From positions 1,124,545 through 1,188,544 of the forward strand of contig KL647291.1 in the NCBI GenBank assembly GCA_000727475.1: DNA of 64,000 nt. Reading direction: 5' to 3'. The position numbers were made by a program, and so were the translations under genes. Of the stretch, positions 25,529-37,800 are shown one piece after another. Numbering within the stretch: position 1 is the stretch's first letter; each line of letters begins with the position of its first letter. The notes beneath the pieces were generated by a model. That model ran no database searches. It saw only the letters and a program-made list of their open reading frames with translations, and had not been told where the DNA came from. Source of the stretch: Sarcocystis neurona (lineage: Eukaryota > Apicomplexa > Conoidasida > Eucoccidiorida > Sarcocystidae).

Positions 25529-27017
25529 GAATGTTCATATATATATACATATACGCATATGTATATATATATATATATGAATGTTTATTCAAAGATATAT
25601 ATATGCACACACATATGTGTGCATAAAAGCGTAGACGTGCCATGTGCATATACGAATGTGTACACATATACATACATGAAGACGTGCCTACACACACGTG
25701 TATCAAACAAGTATACTACATACATGTATGTGGACGTGCGCAGAAAAGTAGATAAATATTACATATGTATGCAAATATGCATATACATATATATATATAT
25801 ATATGTATTTACGTATGTATGTTTGTGTATGTGTGCCCACGTGGATGTATATGTATGTACATGTATGCGTATGCGAAGAAGCACAGACGTACATACATAA
25901 ACATACCTACACATATATATGCAGACACGTTTGTACATATATAAATGAATATGCACACATGTACATATGTTTATCTACGTACACACACAGGTACACACAT
26001 AGTATATACACAAATGTAAGAAATCTACATACACACATTTGCGTAGACACGCCCACACGCATATACACATTTATATAGGGAGATCCAGAAGAGACCTCCC
26101 TGGAGAAGGACCAAGAAGAAGAAGAAGAGGAAGGGAAAGGCAAGGTGGGAAGGGGAAGAATCTTCGCTAAAAATATCTCAAGAGACTTACTGTCCATCAA
26201 GAGACCACTGAAAGTCGAGGACGGCACGTGTGTGCCCCCGCAGAACGCACCAGGTTGCAACTTCTCCGTAGACGTTGTAAATAACTGCGGAAAGAAAGCG
26301 AAGCACCGCACAGCAGGCGCAGCCGCAGCGCACCAGAAATGAAGATCGAAGACAAAACGCAGCACCAGGACACAGGGGCGCGCTGCTGCATACGAAAAAG
26401 AAAAAACGACAAACGAGGTGCTGCACCAGCACGCGCGCAACGACACCTGGAGTAGCAGCAGCAGCAACAGGAAATGCAGCAGCAGCAGCAAACGCAGCAG
26501 CAGCAGCAAACGCAGCAGCAGCAAGCGCAGCAGCAGCAGTAGCAAAAGCAACAGCAGGTAACACGCAGCAGCGACCGGAGAGAGAGAGAGGGTAGCACCC
26601 CAAGGTGAGAAAGGAATTTTAACTTCTGAGAGACAGAAGCATCAGCAGCAGGAACGATAATGAAACAGCCGCAGGGAGCAGCAGCGTCACGCGTATTGGT
26701 GGCACAACGGTCTCTGTACACCCACGTGCGTAAACGGCGTGCAGAGCTCTACACATGTCGATACATATAATGTACGTATATTAACCAGTACATACAAACA
26801 TATATATTTATATATATAAGTTTACATGGCAAACAATCATATATATACACGTTTAAATATATTACCTCCTTGAGTAAAAACGCTTGTCCACATAGGTATG
26901 GACGTACGGGAGGAAGATCCACCGGTGAACCTTCGCTAAAGAAACTCCCGTAGACGTAATATCCGAGGAGCCAAAAAATTCAAATGAAGCAAATGTATAC
27001 GCACATACACTTATATG

Positions 27018-27051
<34 letters not shown>

Positions 27052-28364
27052 TGTATCGATGTACTCACAAGTATAGACAGAGGTAGATGGACAACGCTAC
27101 ATATAAGCAGACGCAGAAGCGGGCGAGTCTACTCTTATATATGTACTCCTGTACACATGTACATACACCTATATACATATATACACGTATATATACATAT
27201 ACCTACATACATGCATATATATACATATACACACATACGAATATATGCACACACATACACATATACACATATATATACATATACATATGTATCGGAGATA
27301 GATTCTGACGGGTGTATATATATATGTGTGGATAGACAGAAACAGAAAAGGAGACGGAATGGGGAGGAAGAGAAGAGGACGCAAAAAATGGGAAGACGAG
27401 AAGAGATGAAATGCGGCGGAACGTGAGGCGCCGCGCAGGGATGGGACCCTCCCTTCCCTCAGCGAAAAAGACCGGCTCGAAGCTCTTCTACGCATCACCA
27501 ACGTCGAAGAAGCGCATGGAAATGCCAGGAAGACAGACGGACGTAGGAAGAAGAAGAAAATGACCACACAGGGGACCAGCCGGAAAAGGCACGCAACAGG
27601 GGCAGCACAGAGGAGCAACAGAAATATAAAACAGCACGAGAAACGGCGGCAGACGAAGAAAGACAGAAGATGAAGACGCCGAGGAGAAGAAGAAGACGAA
27701 GAAGAGGAGGGTATTGAACAGAAGAAAAGCGAAGAGCAGGGACGTACAAACTTCTCTATCTGCGCCTGCTGACGCAATGTTCTTGCCATCCGGAGAGAAG
27801 TTAACCGCCAGCACCTCTCCCTGCAGCAGCGGCAGCACCCCACACACACGGCACGCGCGGCCTGCGCCTCAGTCTTCTTTCCGCGTCAGCAGCAACAGCA
27901 GCAGCAGCGGGCGGGGGTGGGGCAGCAAGCAGTAGCGACACAAGAGCGAGCAGCAGAATTTCTCTTACCGCGTGGCCGGTCAACTTCATCGTCGGCGTCT
28001 CGATCCCTGACTTTCTTCCGTTCTGCAGGGCAGCAAAAATGCACACGTATATACAAACACCCCTACAGCTGTGGATACCTTACGAATGCGTATACGCGTA
28101 TATGCAGATGGACATATACAAACGGGTATACGTACATATGCATACCTATATATATCGTATATACAGACACCCCTACATTTATGGAGAAATAGGAACGCAT
28201 ACATATATATACATGTATCCATACAGATGGACATATACGAATAGATATATGTTCAAATACACATCTATATATACATGCCGTATACGCATATACAGACACA
28301 CCTACATCTACGAAAACAACACAAGTGCATATACATATATATATATACATACAAACAGATATGC

Positions 28365-28395
<31 letters not shown>

Positions 28396-28657
28396 AACAC
28401 ATATACATACACGTGCACATCTGTATATAGATAACGTATATGCATACACAGACACACCTACAACTTTGTGGAAACATACTTATCTATGTATATATAGAGA
28501 GAGAAAGATAAAGAGTTACATATATATCTATATATTCATATATATATGTATAATTACATATAAATAGTGTATGTGTACAGATAGAGGTACATGCAAATGT
28601 ATATACATACATATACACACTTACAGAAACATATAGTGTATACGTGTGCACAGACAG

Positions 28658-28691
<34 letters not shown>

Positions 28692-30791
28692 TTATATATG
28701 AACACTTCTACATAGGGAACAATCGACAATAGAAGATGTACGGATGTGTATACATACATACACACATACACACTTGTACATAGGAACACTTCTATATAAA
28801 GGATGATGGAAAACAGAAGAAGACGCATGTTTCTTCAAGTCAATACAAAATGTTCGGTAGTCTCAAAGACGTGCATACACACACACATATATGAGTGAAG
28901 CACTAACATATCTACGTCTATATAGAGTTGCATATACACACACACACACACTGTGTTGATATATATATATATATGTATATGTACACGTAAATACACGTGT
29001 TTATATATATAGATATATATATATATATATAAAGAGACAGAGAGCGAGACGTTCATAAACGGCAACAGAAAAATATGTGCATATACATATGTACATATAC
29101 ACATAGATATGTACATCTCTATACATGTGTATATAGACACCTACACATGTATATATATAAGAACATCTGCACGTACCGATATATATATGTATATGAGAGA
29201 AGAAACGGAAGACACACATATATATACTTATATAGGTGAGTTTATTAGCATACAAATAAACAGATATATATACACGAGAAGAGGAGGAAGTTGAATTTGT
29301 ATGTATTATAGAAAGACGGTTTGTGAAATTTCGGCTGGACAGATATGTTTGCAGAGGAGGAGAATACGTGCTGTCGAGAGAATTTCTCAGCGAGGGAGCA
29401 GCGCGTGTGGAGTGTCTGTACACCCGAACGAGTGTCTCCGAGAGTCTACATACACCCTCTACACACACACATACACATGCAGCGATATATAAAAAGGCGG
29501 GGCAGAACAAACACAAGTGGCTCTCCCTTCTTTTCTCTTCATTCAGCCTGCACCTATATATGTGGGAAGTTCACGTATATCAACGGACACACGACGGAAG
29601 AGATGAGCAGCAGCTCCTTTTAAAGCATCTACTGCCTCGAAAAGTCTCTATATTCGCACATTCGAATAGAAACTCTCCCCATTCCTACATATAAACGCAC
29701 ACATATATATATTATGTATGTTATATATGCTTACTATATACGTACTGTATGTACCATATACATAGACAGATAACTAGAGAGAAAAATACACAGACGGAGA
29801 GACACAGATATATAGACAGACAGATAGACATTGTACTCCGTGTATTACGTATAGAAGATGTTTGTATATATTATGTGGACTATCACAGATGCGTACTATA
29901 TGTACTACATAGATGTACATGTATATGTATATATAGATAGATATTGTGTATGTGTTACGTCCGTAGATATATACATATATGTTATGCGTGTCCTATATGT
30001 ATATATATCAATATATAATATATTCACCGTATACTCACATACGGGAGAGGAACAATCAGAAGAAGATGGCTGAGAAGAACACGAATGCGAAGAAGACGAA
30101 TACGAGGAAAAAGAAGAACAACAGCAAATAGAATAGGAAAAAGACGAATAAAGAGAATACGAAATCGGAGACGAAAAGGACGGCCAAGGAGAATGCGAGT
30201 ACGGAAAAGGAGGAGATCAACGTGAAGAAAAAGACGAAGAAAAAGAAGTACAGGGAGAAGAAGATGAATACGGAGGGGACGACGAAGGCGGAGGAGGAGG
30301 AGAAGAGGGCAGGAGAAGAATTCGGAGGAGCCGGGCGGGGCCGAGAAGAAAAACGGGGAAACCAACACGAATAGGAGCGGAACAGAAGGACGAGGGAAAA
30401 CGGGTGGACGAGGGAAAACGGGACGCAGAAGAGAGTTCCGGAGAAAAAGAGTATATACGGAGGAGACCGCGCGCAGGGGACAAGAAGGGGAAATCACGAA
30501 GAAAAAGAAGACGTTGTTTACGGAGATGAAGACCGCGAAAATGACGAAAGACGGAAAGGCAGAGGGCCAGAGCGACCGGGCAGCAGCAGTGCGCCTCACA
30601 GCGGGAAAAAAGGGGGCACCACGGCCCGGAGGCGAAGGACCAGCAGCAGCAGCGGCAGCAGGAGCCGAGGACGCCGTCGCTGCTGCTAACGCTGCTGCGG
30701 GCGACGTGTGGGGTTGCTGCAAACGGGCGAGCTGCTCACCAGGAGACAGCAAAGCCGGCTGCTGCGGCTGCGTCCGGCTTACTGCCGCCAT
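17587..30791 (-). CDS. SNRNP40: U5 snRNP 40 kDa protein, seven-bladed WD40 repeat splicing factor (nine exons, 398 aa)
   Basis: Exons, in coding order: 30791-30600, 28022-27969, 27820-27748, 26284-26191, 25028-24773, 21768-21700, 20787-20590, 19413-19231, 17664-17587. All junctions are GT-AG, phases match, and the total is 1197 nt including TAG. The protein follows human U5-40K almost blade by blade: [101 protein letters not shown] and a final [15 protein letters not shown] ending in FMGELA. This family docks on Prp8 in the U5 snRNP and acts in the spliceosome. Differences are a 64-residue Ala/Pro/Gln-rich N-terminus and a six-Ala run after VNTCSVAS in blade 3. ATG 30791 has a good context (CTGACAATGG). 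The N-terminal exon is the least certain. Confidence 0.95.
19011..19238. repeat. 71-bp direct duplication carrying a decoy 5' splice site
   Basis: 19168-19238 and 19011-19081 are near-identical (TGTTGTTAAAGAGATGTA ... CTAGATCTTACATCGTTGA), 157 bases apart. The first spans the true donor of U5-40K exon 8 (exon end AACGAT, donor GTAAGAT at 19230). The second lies in the following intron and repeats the same exon end plus donor. Confidence 0.85.
20840..21275. repeat. CAG-rich minisatellite, 29-bp unit
   Basis: The unit GCAGCAGCAGCTGCCAGTGT plus GAATACACA repeats with exact 29-bp spacing (GTGAAT at 21161, 21190, 21219, 21248). More diverged copies extend back to about 20940. It lies in the U5-40K intron between exons 6 and 7. 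Confidence 0.85.
21480..24770. other. strand-asymmetric purine and pyrimidine tracts in a U5-40K intron
   Basis: The + strand is purine-rich at about 21500-21690 and 22230-22400 and strongly pyrimidine-rich (C/T) at about 23330-24770. The second tract ends at the 3' edge of exon 5, so the transcript has a GA-rich stretch of over 1 kb immediately after a 5' splice site. Frames of up to 451 codons here encode only Ser/Phe/Leu/Pro or Lys/Arg/Glu runs and are not genes. Confidence 0.7.
22715..22768. repeat. 18-bp tandem repeat, three copies
   Basis: GCTACTGCATGCTCCACT is repeated three times exactly, followed by a partial fourth copy. It is inside a U5-40K intron. In the antisense frame it would read as AVEHAV repeats, but no splice support exists. 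Confidence 0.9.
25200..26080. repeat. TA/TATG-type repeat array in U5-40K intron
   Basis: Degenerate (TATA), (CATA) and (TATG) repeats with pure (TA)n cores near 25379-25404, 25511-25527 and 25788-25803. It fills most of the intron between exons 4 and 5. No coding content. Confidence 0.7.
26459..26562. repeat. CAG tract in U5-40K intron
   Basis: (CAG)n/(GCA)n on the + strand, CTG in the transcript, inside the intron upstream of exon 4. Since the flanking exons join in phase without it, it is intronic. Confidence 0.75.
28030..28490. repeat. diverged minisatellite (about 120-150 bp unit) in U5-40K intron 1
   Basis: ACAAACACCCCTACAG, ACAGACACCCCTACAT, ACAGACACACCTACAT and ACAGACACACCTACAA recur at about 28054, 28162, 28293 and 28449, separated by TATA-rich stretches. 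TA and CATA repeats continue to about 29300 and again at 29700-30040. Confidence 0.6.
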
Positions 30792-31676
30792 TGTCAGCCA
30801 CCACGAACAGAGCGGAAAACACAGAAAGGGAAGAAAACCCGAAGCGCGCGAGAAAATGACGGAGAACAGAAGGGCGCCGACGGAGAGGAGGACGTGGGCG
30901 GAAGTCAGCAGCAAAAAGCGACTCGCGAGGACGGGGAGACGCAAGAGGAGGAGGACGGGGAGGAGGAGCAGAAAAAATGCATGCGCGTTTTTCTCCTCCA
31001 CAAAAGACGTTCACAAATTCACGGAGTTGACTCGACTGGGGCACATACATGCCATGTCTGGAGTTAATAAATAAAATCTACTTTTCCATATGTGCGTATG
31101 TAGTAGTACATGGGACAAGGCAGCACCTCCTCGGCGTCCACCCGTCTCCCGTAGATAAAGAGATGGACAGACTTGTATAATACACGTACAAATTCAAGGT
31201 CGACACAAACCCATACATATACATGTATACATTATAGGAATACACAGTTACGTATATATATGTGAATGTGGAAGCACATATGTCTAAACATACGTGTGGA
31301 GACGTATGCACAGAAATGGAGGCGTCACTAGCTCCCTGTCTGGCTGCATAGTTCTACACGTGAATACATATATATACACATAAACATTTATATATAGAGA
31401 GAGAGGGGGACACTATATTTAGATGTATGCAGACTGGTGTGTATGTGTTCATTCATACATATATATATGTATGCATATGTATACACATCGACGTATGTGT
31501 GTGCATCTATACGGATATATAGATATATATATTCTTGCGTCCGATATATATATGCAGATATGTATACAAATAGATGTATACGTGTAGATATATAAACATG
31601 TATATATCTGCATATATTTTTACGTATTTTGTTAAGTGTAAGGATGGGATTGCACACAGGTAGTTGAAGACGAAGT

Positions 31677-31712
<36 letters not shown>
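30792..31712. other. 5' flank of the U5-40K gene
   Basis: The first 200 bases upstream of the U5-40K start are GA-rich on the + strand; further out are TATA/CATA repeats. This should hold the U5-40K promoter. I see no definite exon or known promoter motif. Confidence 0.3.
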
Positions 31713-32339
31713 NNNNNNNNNNNNNNNNNNNNNNNNNNNNNNNNNNNNNNNNNNNNNNNNNNNNNNNNNNNNNNNNNNNNNNNNNNNNNNNNNNNNNNNN
31801 NNNNNNNNNNNNNNNNNNNNNNNNNNNNNNNNNNNNNNNNNNNNNNNNNNNNNNNNNNNNNNNNNNNNNNNNNNNNNNNNNNNNNNNNNNNNNNNNNNNN
31901 NNNNNNNNNNNNNNNNNNNNNNNNNNNNNNNNNNNNNNNNNNNNNNNNNNNNNNNNNNNNNNNNNNNNNNNNNNNNNNNNNNNNNNNNNNNNNNNNNNNN
32001 NNNNNNNNNNNNNNNNNNNNNNNNNNNNNNNNNNNNNNNNNNNNNNNNNNNNNNNNNNNNNNNNNNNNNNNNNNNNNNNNNNNNNNNNNNNNNNNNNNNN
32101 NNNNNNNNNNNNNNNNNNNNNNNNNNNNNNNNNNNNNNNNNNNNNNNNNNNNNNNNNNNNNNNNNNNNNNNNNNNNNNNNNNNNNNNNNNNNNNNNNNNN
32201 NNNNNNNNNNNNNNNNNNNNNNNNNNNNNNNNNNNNNNNNNNNNNNNNNNNNNNNNNNNNNNNNNNNNNNNNNNNNNNNNNNNNNNNNNNNNNNNNNNNN
32301 NNNNNNNNNNNNNNNNNNNNNNNNNNNNNNNNNNNNNNN
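31713..32339. other. assembly gap (627 N) within (TA)n
   Basis: All bases are N. The gap is bordered by pure (TA)n on both sides (31679-31712 and 32345-32376), so the assembly broke in a long TA microsatellite. Frames drawn across the N run are artefacts. Confidence 0.99.
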
Positions 32340-32342
32340 TAG

Positions 32343-32378
<36 letters not shown>

Positions 32379-32452
32379 TCATAGAGCGTTTGAAAAGAGG
32401 AAGAAGATGAAGATAACAAAATGAGAAAGGCTGAGTGACGTAGACACTGCGG

Positions 32453-33300
32453 ATGCAACAGCAGCAGCAGGAGACTGCCTGCTGCGCGCTGCTAGCTTCT
32501 GCAGAAGCAGAAGAAGAACAGTCAATCGCCTCAGAGACGTTGTATGGCACCGAGCCTCGCGGGTCTGAAAAGGCGCTGCTGCTGCTTTTGCTGGGCTGCT
32601 GCTGCGGCTTCTTGGCTGCTGCTGCTGCTGCTTCTGCTTTGGGGCTTCTATTGCTGCTTTGTTTTCGCTGCTGCTGCGTGACTGCTGCTGCTGCTTCTGC
32701 TGCTCTGTTGGTGCCTGGCTGCTGCTTGGCTACGGCTTCAAGAGGGTCGACGTCCACCCCACGTCTCTTTGACAGGTTTGGAAAGGTGAGAGTGCTGTGT
32801 TTGTTTTGCTCCTGCTGCTGCTGCTGCTTCCTCTTCCTTTCTTTCCGCTGCCCCAGCTGCAGCAGCTGGCTGAAACTTTCCAGTCGCAGCGGCACAGAAC
32901 GCCTTCTTCTCCAAGGACTATATCAATCCCCCTCGCATGCGCGTTCGAATGCTGCCCATGGCGGGCAACGAGGAGAGACGAGAGCGATAAGAAGCGCTAG
33001 GCTGTTGCTGGTGCTGTCGCTTCACTCCCTCCCAGAAGAAGAGCCGGCTGGTGGACGTTGATGTCTCTGCCGCTGCTCCTGCGGTAGCTACTGCCGCACC
33101 TGCTGCTGCGACTGCTGCTGCTGCTGGAGCTACTGTTGCAGCAGCTGCTCGCGCGTTGCTGCTGCTGGCCGGCGGGAGGGTGGGGCAGGTATTTCTGCTG
33201 CTTCTGTGGGGCTGCTTCTGGTCCTTCTTCACCGCTGCAGCTGATTCCCTCCACGCCCAGCATTGCACCTGCTGCAGCAGCTGTTTCGTCCTTTTCGCCT
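32453..33300. repeat. CTG/CAG-rich block, coding strand unresolved
   Basis: The + strand is CTG-rich and the - strand CAG-rich. Several frames are open on both strands. Possible + pieces are a frame ending PRLFDRFGK at donor GTGAGA (about 32786), an exon-like stretch with FSKDYINPPRMRVRMLPM (about 32909-32988), and 33036-33188 (acceptor CTCCCAG, KKSRLVDVDVS, donor CAG|GTATTT). A - strand frame reads WEDLQERQQQWQQAKRTKQ (about 33279-33338). I could not choose; this may be the 5' part of the gene at 33329. Confidence 0.4.
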
Positions 33301-33328
33301 GCTGCCACTGCTGCTGCCGCTCCTGCAG

Positions 33329-34897
33329 GTCCTCCCACAATTCTGTGCTGCTGCAGTCCCTGATGCTGCTGTTGTAGCTATTTTTCCTCTGCCTGCCACC
33401 TCTTCGAAGCTGCTGCTGCTGCTTCTTCGGCTAGGCCTGTGCCCCTCCTGCCAAAGGAAAGTCACTCGGTCGTGTGTGTGGGGTCTTTTTTCGGCCACTT
33501 CTGCTGCTGCCGCTTCTGCTGTTGCTGCTCCTAGTAGCAGTAGTAGTGCTGCTGCTGCTGACGTTGCCGCTGCTGGCGTGGTGCAGCTGCAGCTGTTGCT
33601 CCACGCGCTGGCGTCGGGGGTAGCACCCGTAGCAGACGCCGGCGGAGAGCAGCAGCAGGAGCAGCAGCAGCAGCGCGGGCGGCTTCTGCGAGGGAACGGT
33701 AGGGAGAGAAGCTTCCGAGCGCAGCGACGAGCGTAAGTCTTCCTCTGTCCTGCTTTTTCCTCTCGAAGAAAACAGAGGGAAACGGGGCAGAAATATCCGC
33801 ACCGACGCCGAGTAATCGGGAAGAAAACATCTACGCATATCGCATGCACGCAGAAAGTCAACTCTTCGCCGTACGTGTCGCTGCGCGGATATATACATAT
33901 ACATAGACACACAGAAAGCTGTGTATGTATACACATGTATATATTCATATATATGGAAACGTAGATAGATTCCAGACATATATTTGTAGAGAGAGGAAAA
34001 AATAGAATGGTTTGTGGACTAAATCCTACGTGTGAAGCCCCACGAAGCTCTTCGCCTTCTTTTGAGAGAAAGTAGGACGTATGGTGAATATGTACTTTCC
34101 AATGTATAGACTGAAGTGCAGAGAAACGCAGAATTTATATTCTCAGACGTATACATACAAAAACGCCAGAGTAGTATATATATGCACTATATATATGTAT
34201 ATATTTCAACGTATACGTATGTAGGTGTACGCACAGAGAGTATGTATATTCCCACACATATACACAGATAGAGCAGACGGATGTACGTGGGGTGAATATA
34301 TGTATCAAACAAGGTATATATACACAGATGCAGAGACACACATACGTACGTATATTCTCACAAGCGTCCATACATATATAGGAGACCACACAGATATCCT
34401 TAGTATGTGTATATATCCTTCAACCCATATATATACATGTGTAGGTGCAAACACACCGGGCGTATACCTCTCACGTACGCAGGCGCATACACATATCTCC
34501 CAGGGACTGACCAGATATATGTACGGAATATATATATATAGCCTTCAACGTATGTATACATCTATGTAGATGTAGACACACTGCGGATATTTTCTCACGT
34601 ACACATGCATGTCTGGACGGCGACGCAGACACACCCGGTGTATATTCTCACACGTACGTATGTCAGAGGGACGTCCGGCGTATCTCTTTATGCTTTTCCA
34701 CGTAAAAAAGAGGATGCAGGCACAGATACTAAGTATACACTCACGTGGACGCAGTCACACACGTTTGCGTGTGTATACGCCCACTGTTTGCGATGTAGAC
34801 GTCGGCAGAAGATTTCCTTGAGTAGAAGAAGTGCAGAGCAGATGGCGCGCGCCGCCCGGGAAGCGGGCCACGTCCGCAGCTTTCTGCAGGAGTACAG
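33329..34897 (+). CDS. unassigned + gene, two phase-matched exons
   Basis: Exon 33329-33732 follows TCCTGCAG and ends in the strong donor CGAGC|GTAAGT in phase 2. Exon 34799-34897 follows GATGTAG, enters with one base as required, and ends TACAG|GTGGTG. The join gives RSFRAQRRA continuous with RRQKISLSRRSAEQMARA and GHVRSFLQEY. The first exon contains an Ala/Ser-rich run, an LCPSCQRK CxxC and a VVQLQLLLHALASG helix-like stretch. The product is not recognised. Upstream and downstream exons are likely but not resolved; after 34897 the phase would fit acceptors at 35350 or 35913. The intervening intron holds TATG repeats. Confidence 0.38.
34190..34760. repeat. diverged minisatellite, about 110-140 bp unit
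   Basis: Repeating pattern of TTCAACGTATAC or TTCAACCCATAT, then TGTAGGTG, then ACACACCGGG or ACACACCCGG, then CTCACGTACGCA-type sequence. Several copies, all in the intron of the unassigned + gene. Confidence 0.6.
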
Positions 34898-37800
34898 GTG
34901 GTGACGGAGGAGGACAGTTTCTCAGAAAAAAGACGGGAGAGTAGAACGGAGAGAGGGCGGAGGAAAAGCCGCCGGGGCTGAGCGCCCTGCTGCTGTGGAC
35001 TCTCTGTGCGAGAAGAAAGCCGGCGGCGAGGCGCGGAGGGGGGGACGGAAAAGCGAGGAGATACACAGGAGGGAAAAGCCAGATTTACACAGGACAAAGT
35101 GCAGATATTGCCACACAGACACAAGTAGCCGGGTAATATCCTCTTCGCCACGAGAGAGAGAGGCGAGGCGCATGCAGCAGCGGCAGCAGCCCGGTACGGC
35201 ACAGAACCAGCGCGGCGCGGTAGGACGACAGCAGGGAAAGAGGGGGAAGGTCTTCTCCAGACAGGCGCTTGGGAGTGGCACAGAAGAGGAGGCCGCCTTT
35301 CTGTAAAGAAGCGAAATCGCGTCTTTACTCTGACGACGCGATTTGCAGCAAAGCTCTTCAAGCACTGCTCGTGCCTCACCTGTGTATTGTGCGGACCGGT
35401 TTGTTCACATGAGAACAGGGGGTGGCCTCCCGGTACTTGCTGGTGCTGCTGGCGGCACTCCTGCTGCTGTTGCTGCTGATGCCGCTGTTCCTGCTGGCGC
35501 TGGTGGTGCTGCCGACGCTGCGGGTGCTGCTGCTGCTGGTGGTACTGCTGCTGCTCCTGCACTGGTGCCGCATCCGCAAGCAGCTCAACCGCGCCCCGGC
35601 TCCACCTGCAGCTGCAAAGCTCCTCCTCCTCCTCCATCGTGCTGCTGCTGCTGCTCTGCTGCCGTTGCTGTAGCTGCATGTCTCTGCGCTTCGCTGCTGC
35701 TGCAGCTGCAGCTGCCGCGGGTGTACAACAGCTTCGACTGCTGCAGCTTCCGCGAACGCGCTGCTGCTGCTGCTGCTGCTGCTCTTCCGGAGATGGCGAC
35801 AGGACGACATCTCCGCATGCACATGCCCGTACATCACGAAACGCTTCTCCTTCCTTTCTGTGTTTGCCTATAAAATTTTTCCTGCGTTCCTTCCCCCGCC
35901 TTTCGGCTGCAGCCACAGACAGACGCACACACAGACCACGCGAAGCCCCTTCTCATCTCGGCTGCCTTCGCTGCCCCGAGGCCTCCGACTTCCGTCTCCC
36001 GTCCCACCATTGACCGCAAAAGCAGAGCGGCAGCCGCAGGAGGAGGAGGAGGAGCAGCAGCAGCCACGACAGCGGGGCTGGTGGCTACTTCTGCAGCAAC
36101 AGCGTCAGCCACAAGCGCGAAGGGACAGCTGCAGCAGGGGCCGCACCAGCAGCAGCCAGCAGTAGCAGCGGCAGCAGCAGCATACAGCAATAACAGCAGC
36201 GGCACGAAGGGCACCGCCGCGCACGAGCCGCTGCAGCGCTGCAGTTTCTATGTCCTAGTCCACAGCCGCACGGGCGTATATAGCCGGCGGCCCGTAGCAG
36301 GAGCTGCAGGGAGAACAGCAGCATCTTTTTCGCGCAACAGCAGCCGCAGGTGCGTGGCCACTCTGCGAGAGCCCCAGCAGCAACAGCAGCAGGCAGCAGC
36401 AGCAGGGCGGTGAACACCCGCAGGGCCGTCCTACTTGCGCTTCGTTTGCAGCAGGCTGCCCAGCAGCAGCAGCCGTTCCTCTCCGCACGTCCAGCAGCTG
36501 TCTGCGTCTGCGTCTCCCTTAGTTCCTCGCCTTCTTCTCTTCCCTTCCAAACAAGCAGTTAGAAACGCTCCACACATATGTACATATACATGAATGCATA
36601 TATATGTACATGTACGTGTGTGTACATCTACATATAAATATATGTATGCAATAGTACATACATTTACATATGTATCTCGTGTGTGCGTGCGTCTAGAGAG
36701 AAAGCTTCAAATGAATACACTTTCAAACACACTACATATACCCATATCTATATCTATATATATATGTATATGTAGATACGTACTTGCCTGTACATATATG
36801 TATGCACATACACAAGTCTACATATATGTATGTCTGTGTAGCTGAAAAACACCCTCTACACACCTTCTCATACCTGCATATATATACGTACATATACATG
36901 GGTGCGGCTGTGCATGTTCATGTATGCAGAGGGTACGTAGTACATATGTAAAAAGAGAACTCCTGACAAGAGATAGAGGGAGACTTGGGAAGCTGCAGTT
37001 CTCCCTTCTCTGTCTCTGTGCGTAGGCGAGAAACTGCACTACGCAGTGGTGTACGCATATGTACACATACGTGTACACATATATACATACATATATATAT
37101 GCACTTCTCCCGTCCCCACCTGTGCACATATATATATGTGCAGAGCCCCATGCACCAGTCTAAAGACGCATCTCAGAGAAACACGTATGTGCGACTTCCT
37201 CCGACACATATGTGCGTGTGTAGCTTCTGGCCTCGCCAGCGGCGGCGCATATAAGCAGCGGGCGTGCCAAACCGGCGTGTGCAGCACAGCAGACGCAGGC
37301 GTGGGTAGAAGACGCTGCACAGAGGCGCCTCCCCGGGGAGTCTGCTGCGCGGCAGCTCCTCCGTCGTCTCGTGGCGCAGTTTTTTCTCAGCAGCTCGACT
37401 CGCCCCTTCCCCAGCTGCGTGTGTATGTGTGTGTGCCCCTCCCCCGCCTTCCGTTCGGGGGGACCGGCCTGAGAGAAGAGGAGGCTGCAGAAGATTAGCG
37501 GCAATCGAGGCAGGTAGACACGCGCATATACGTGTGTTGACGTTTTGTGCGTATATACGTCATGTAGGAATGCAGTACACATACAGAGAGAGCGATGCGT
37601 GGATCTCCACACATACACAGATGTACGCATATGTGTGTGTGTACGTAGGCAGCTGGGGGCTCTCTTCTGTATGGGGCCGTGGGCGCAGATATAGTGTGGG
37701 GGTCGACGGGGGGCGCGTGTGTGTAGTATGTATAATATCCCTACAAATAGGCAGACAGACACATATGTATATGTTTGGAGTGGGCTGGCGCTTCTCTGTG

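Noticed and set aside
31507..32895. 462-codon - frame and similar + frames across the gap
   Set aside because: More than 200 codons are N. The sides are TA and CAG repeats.
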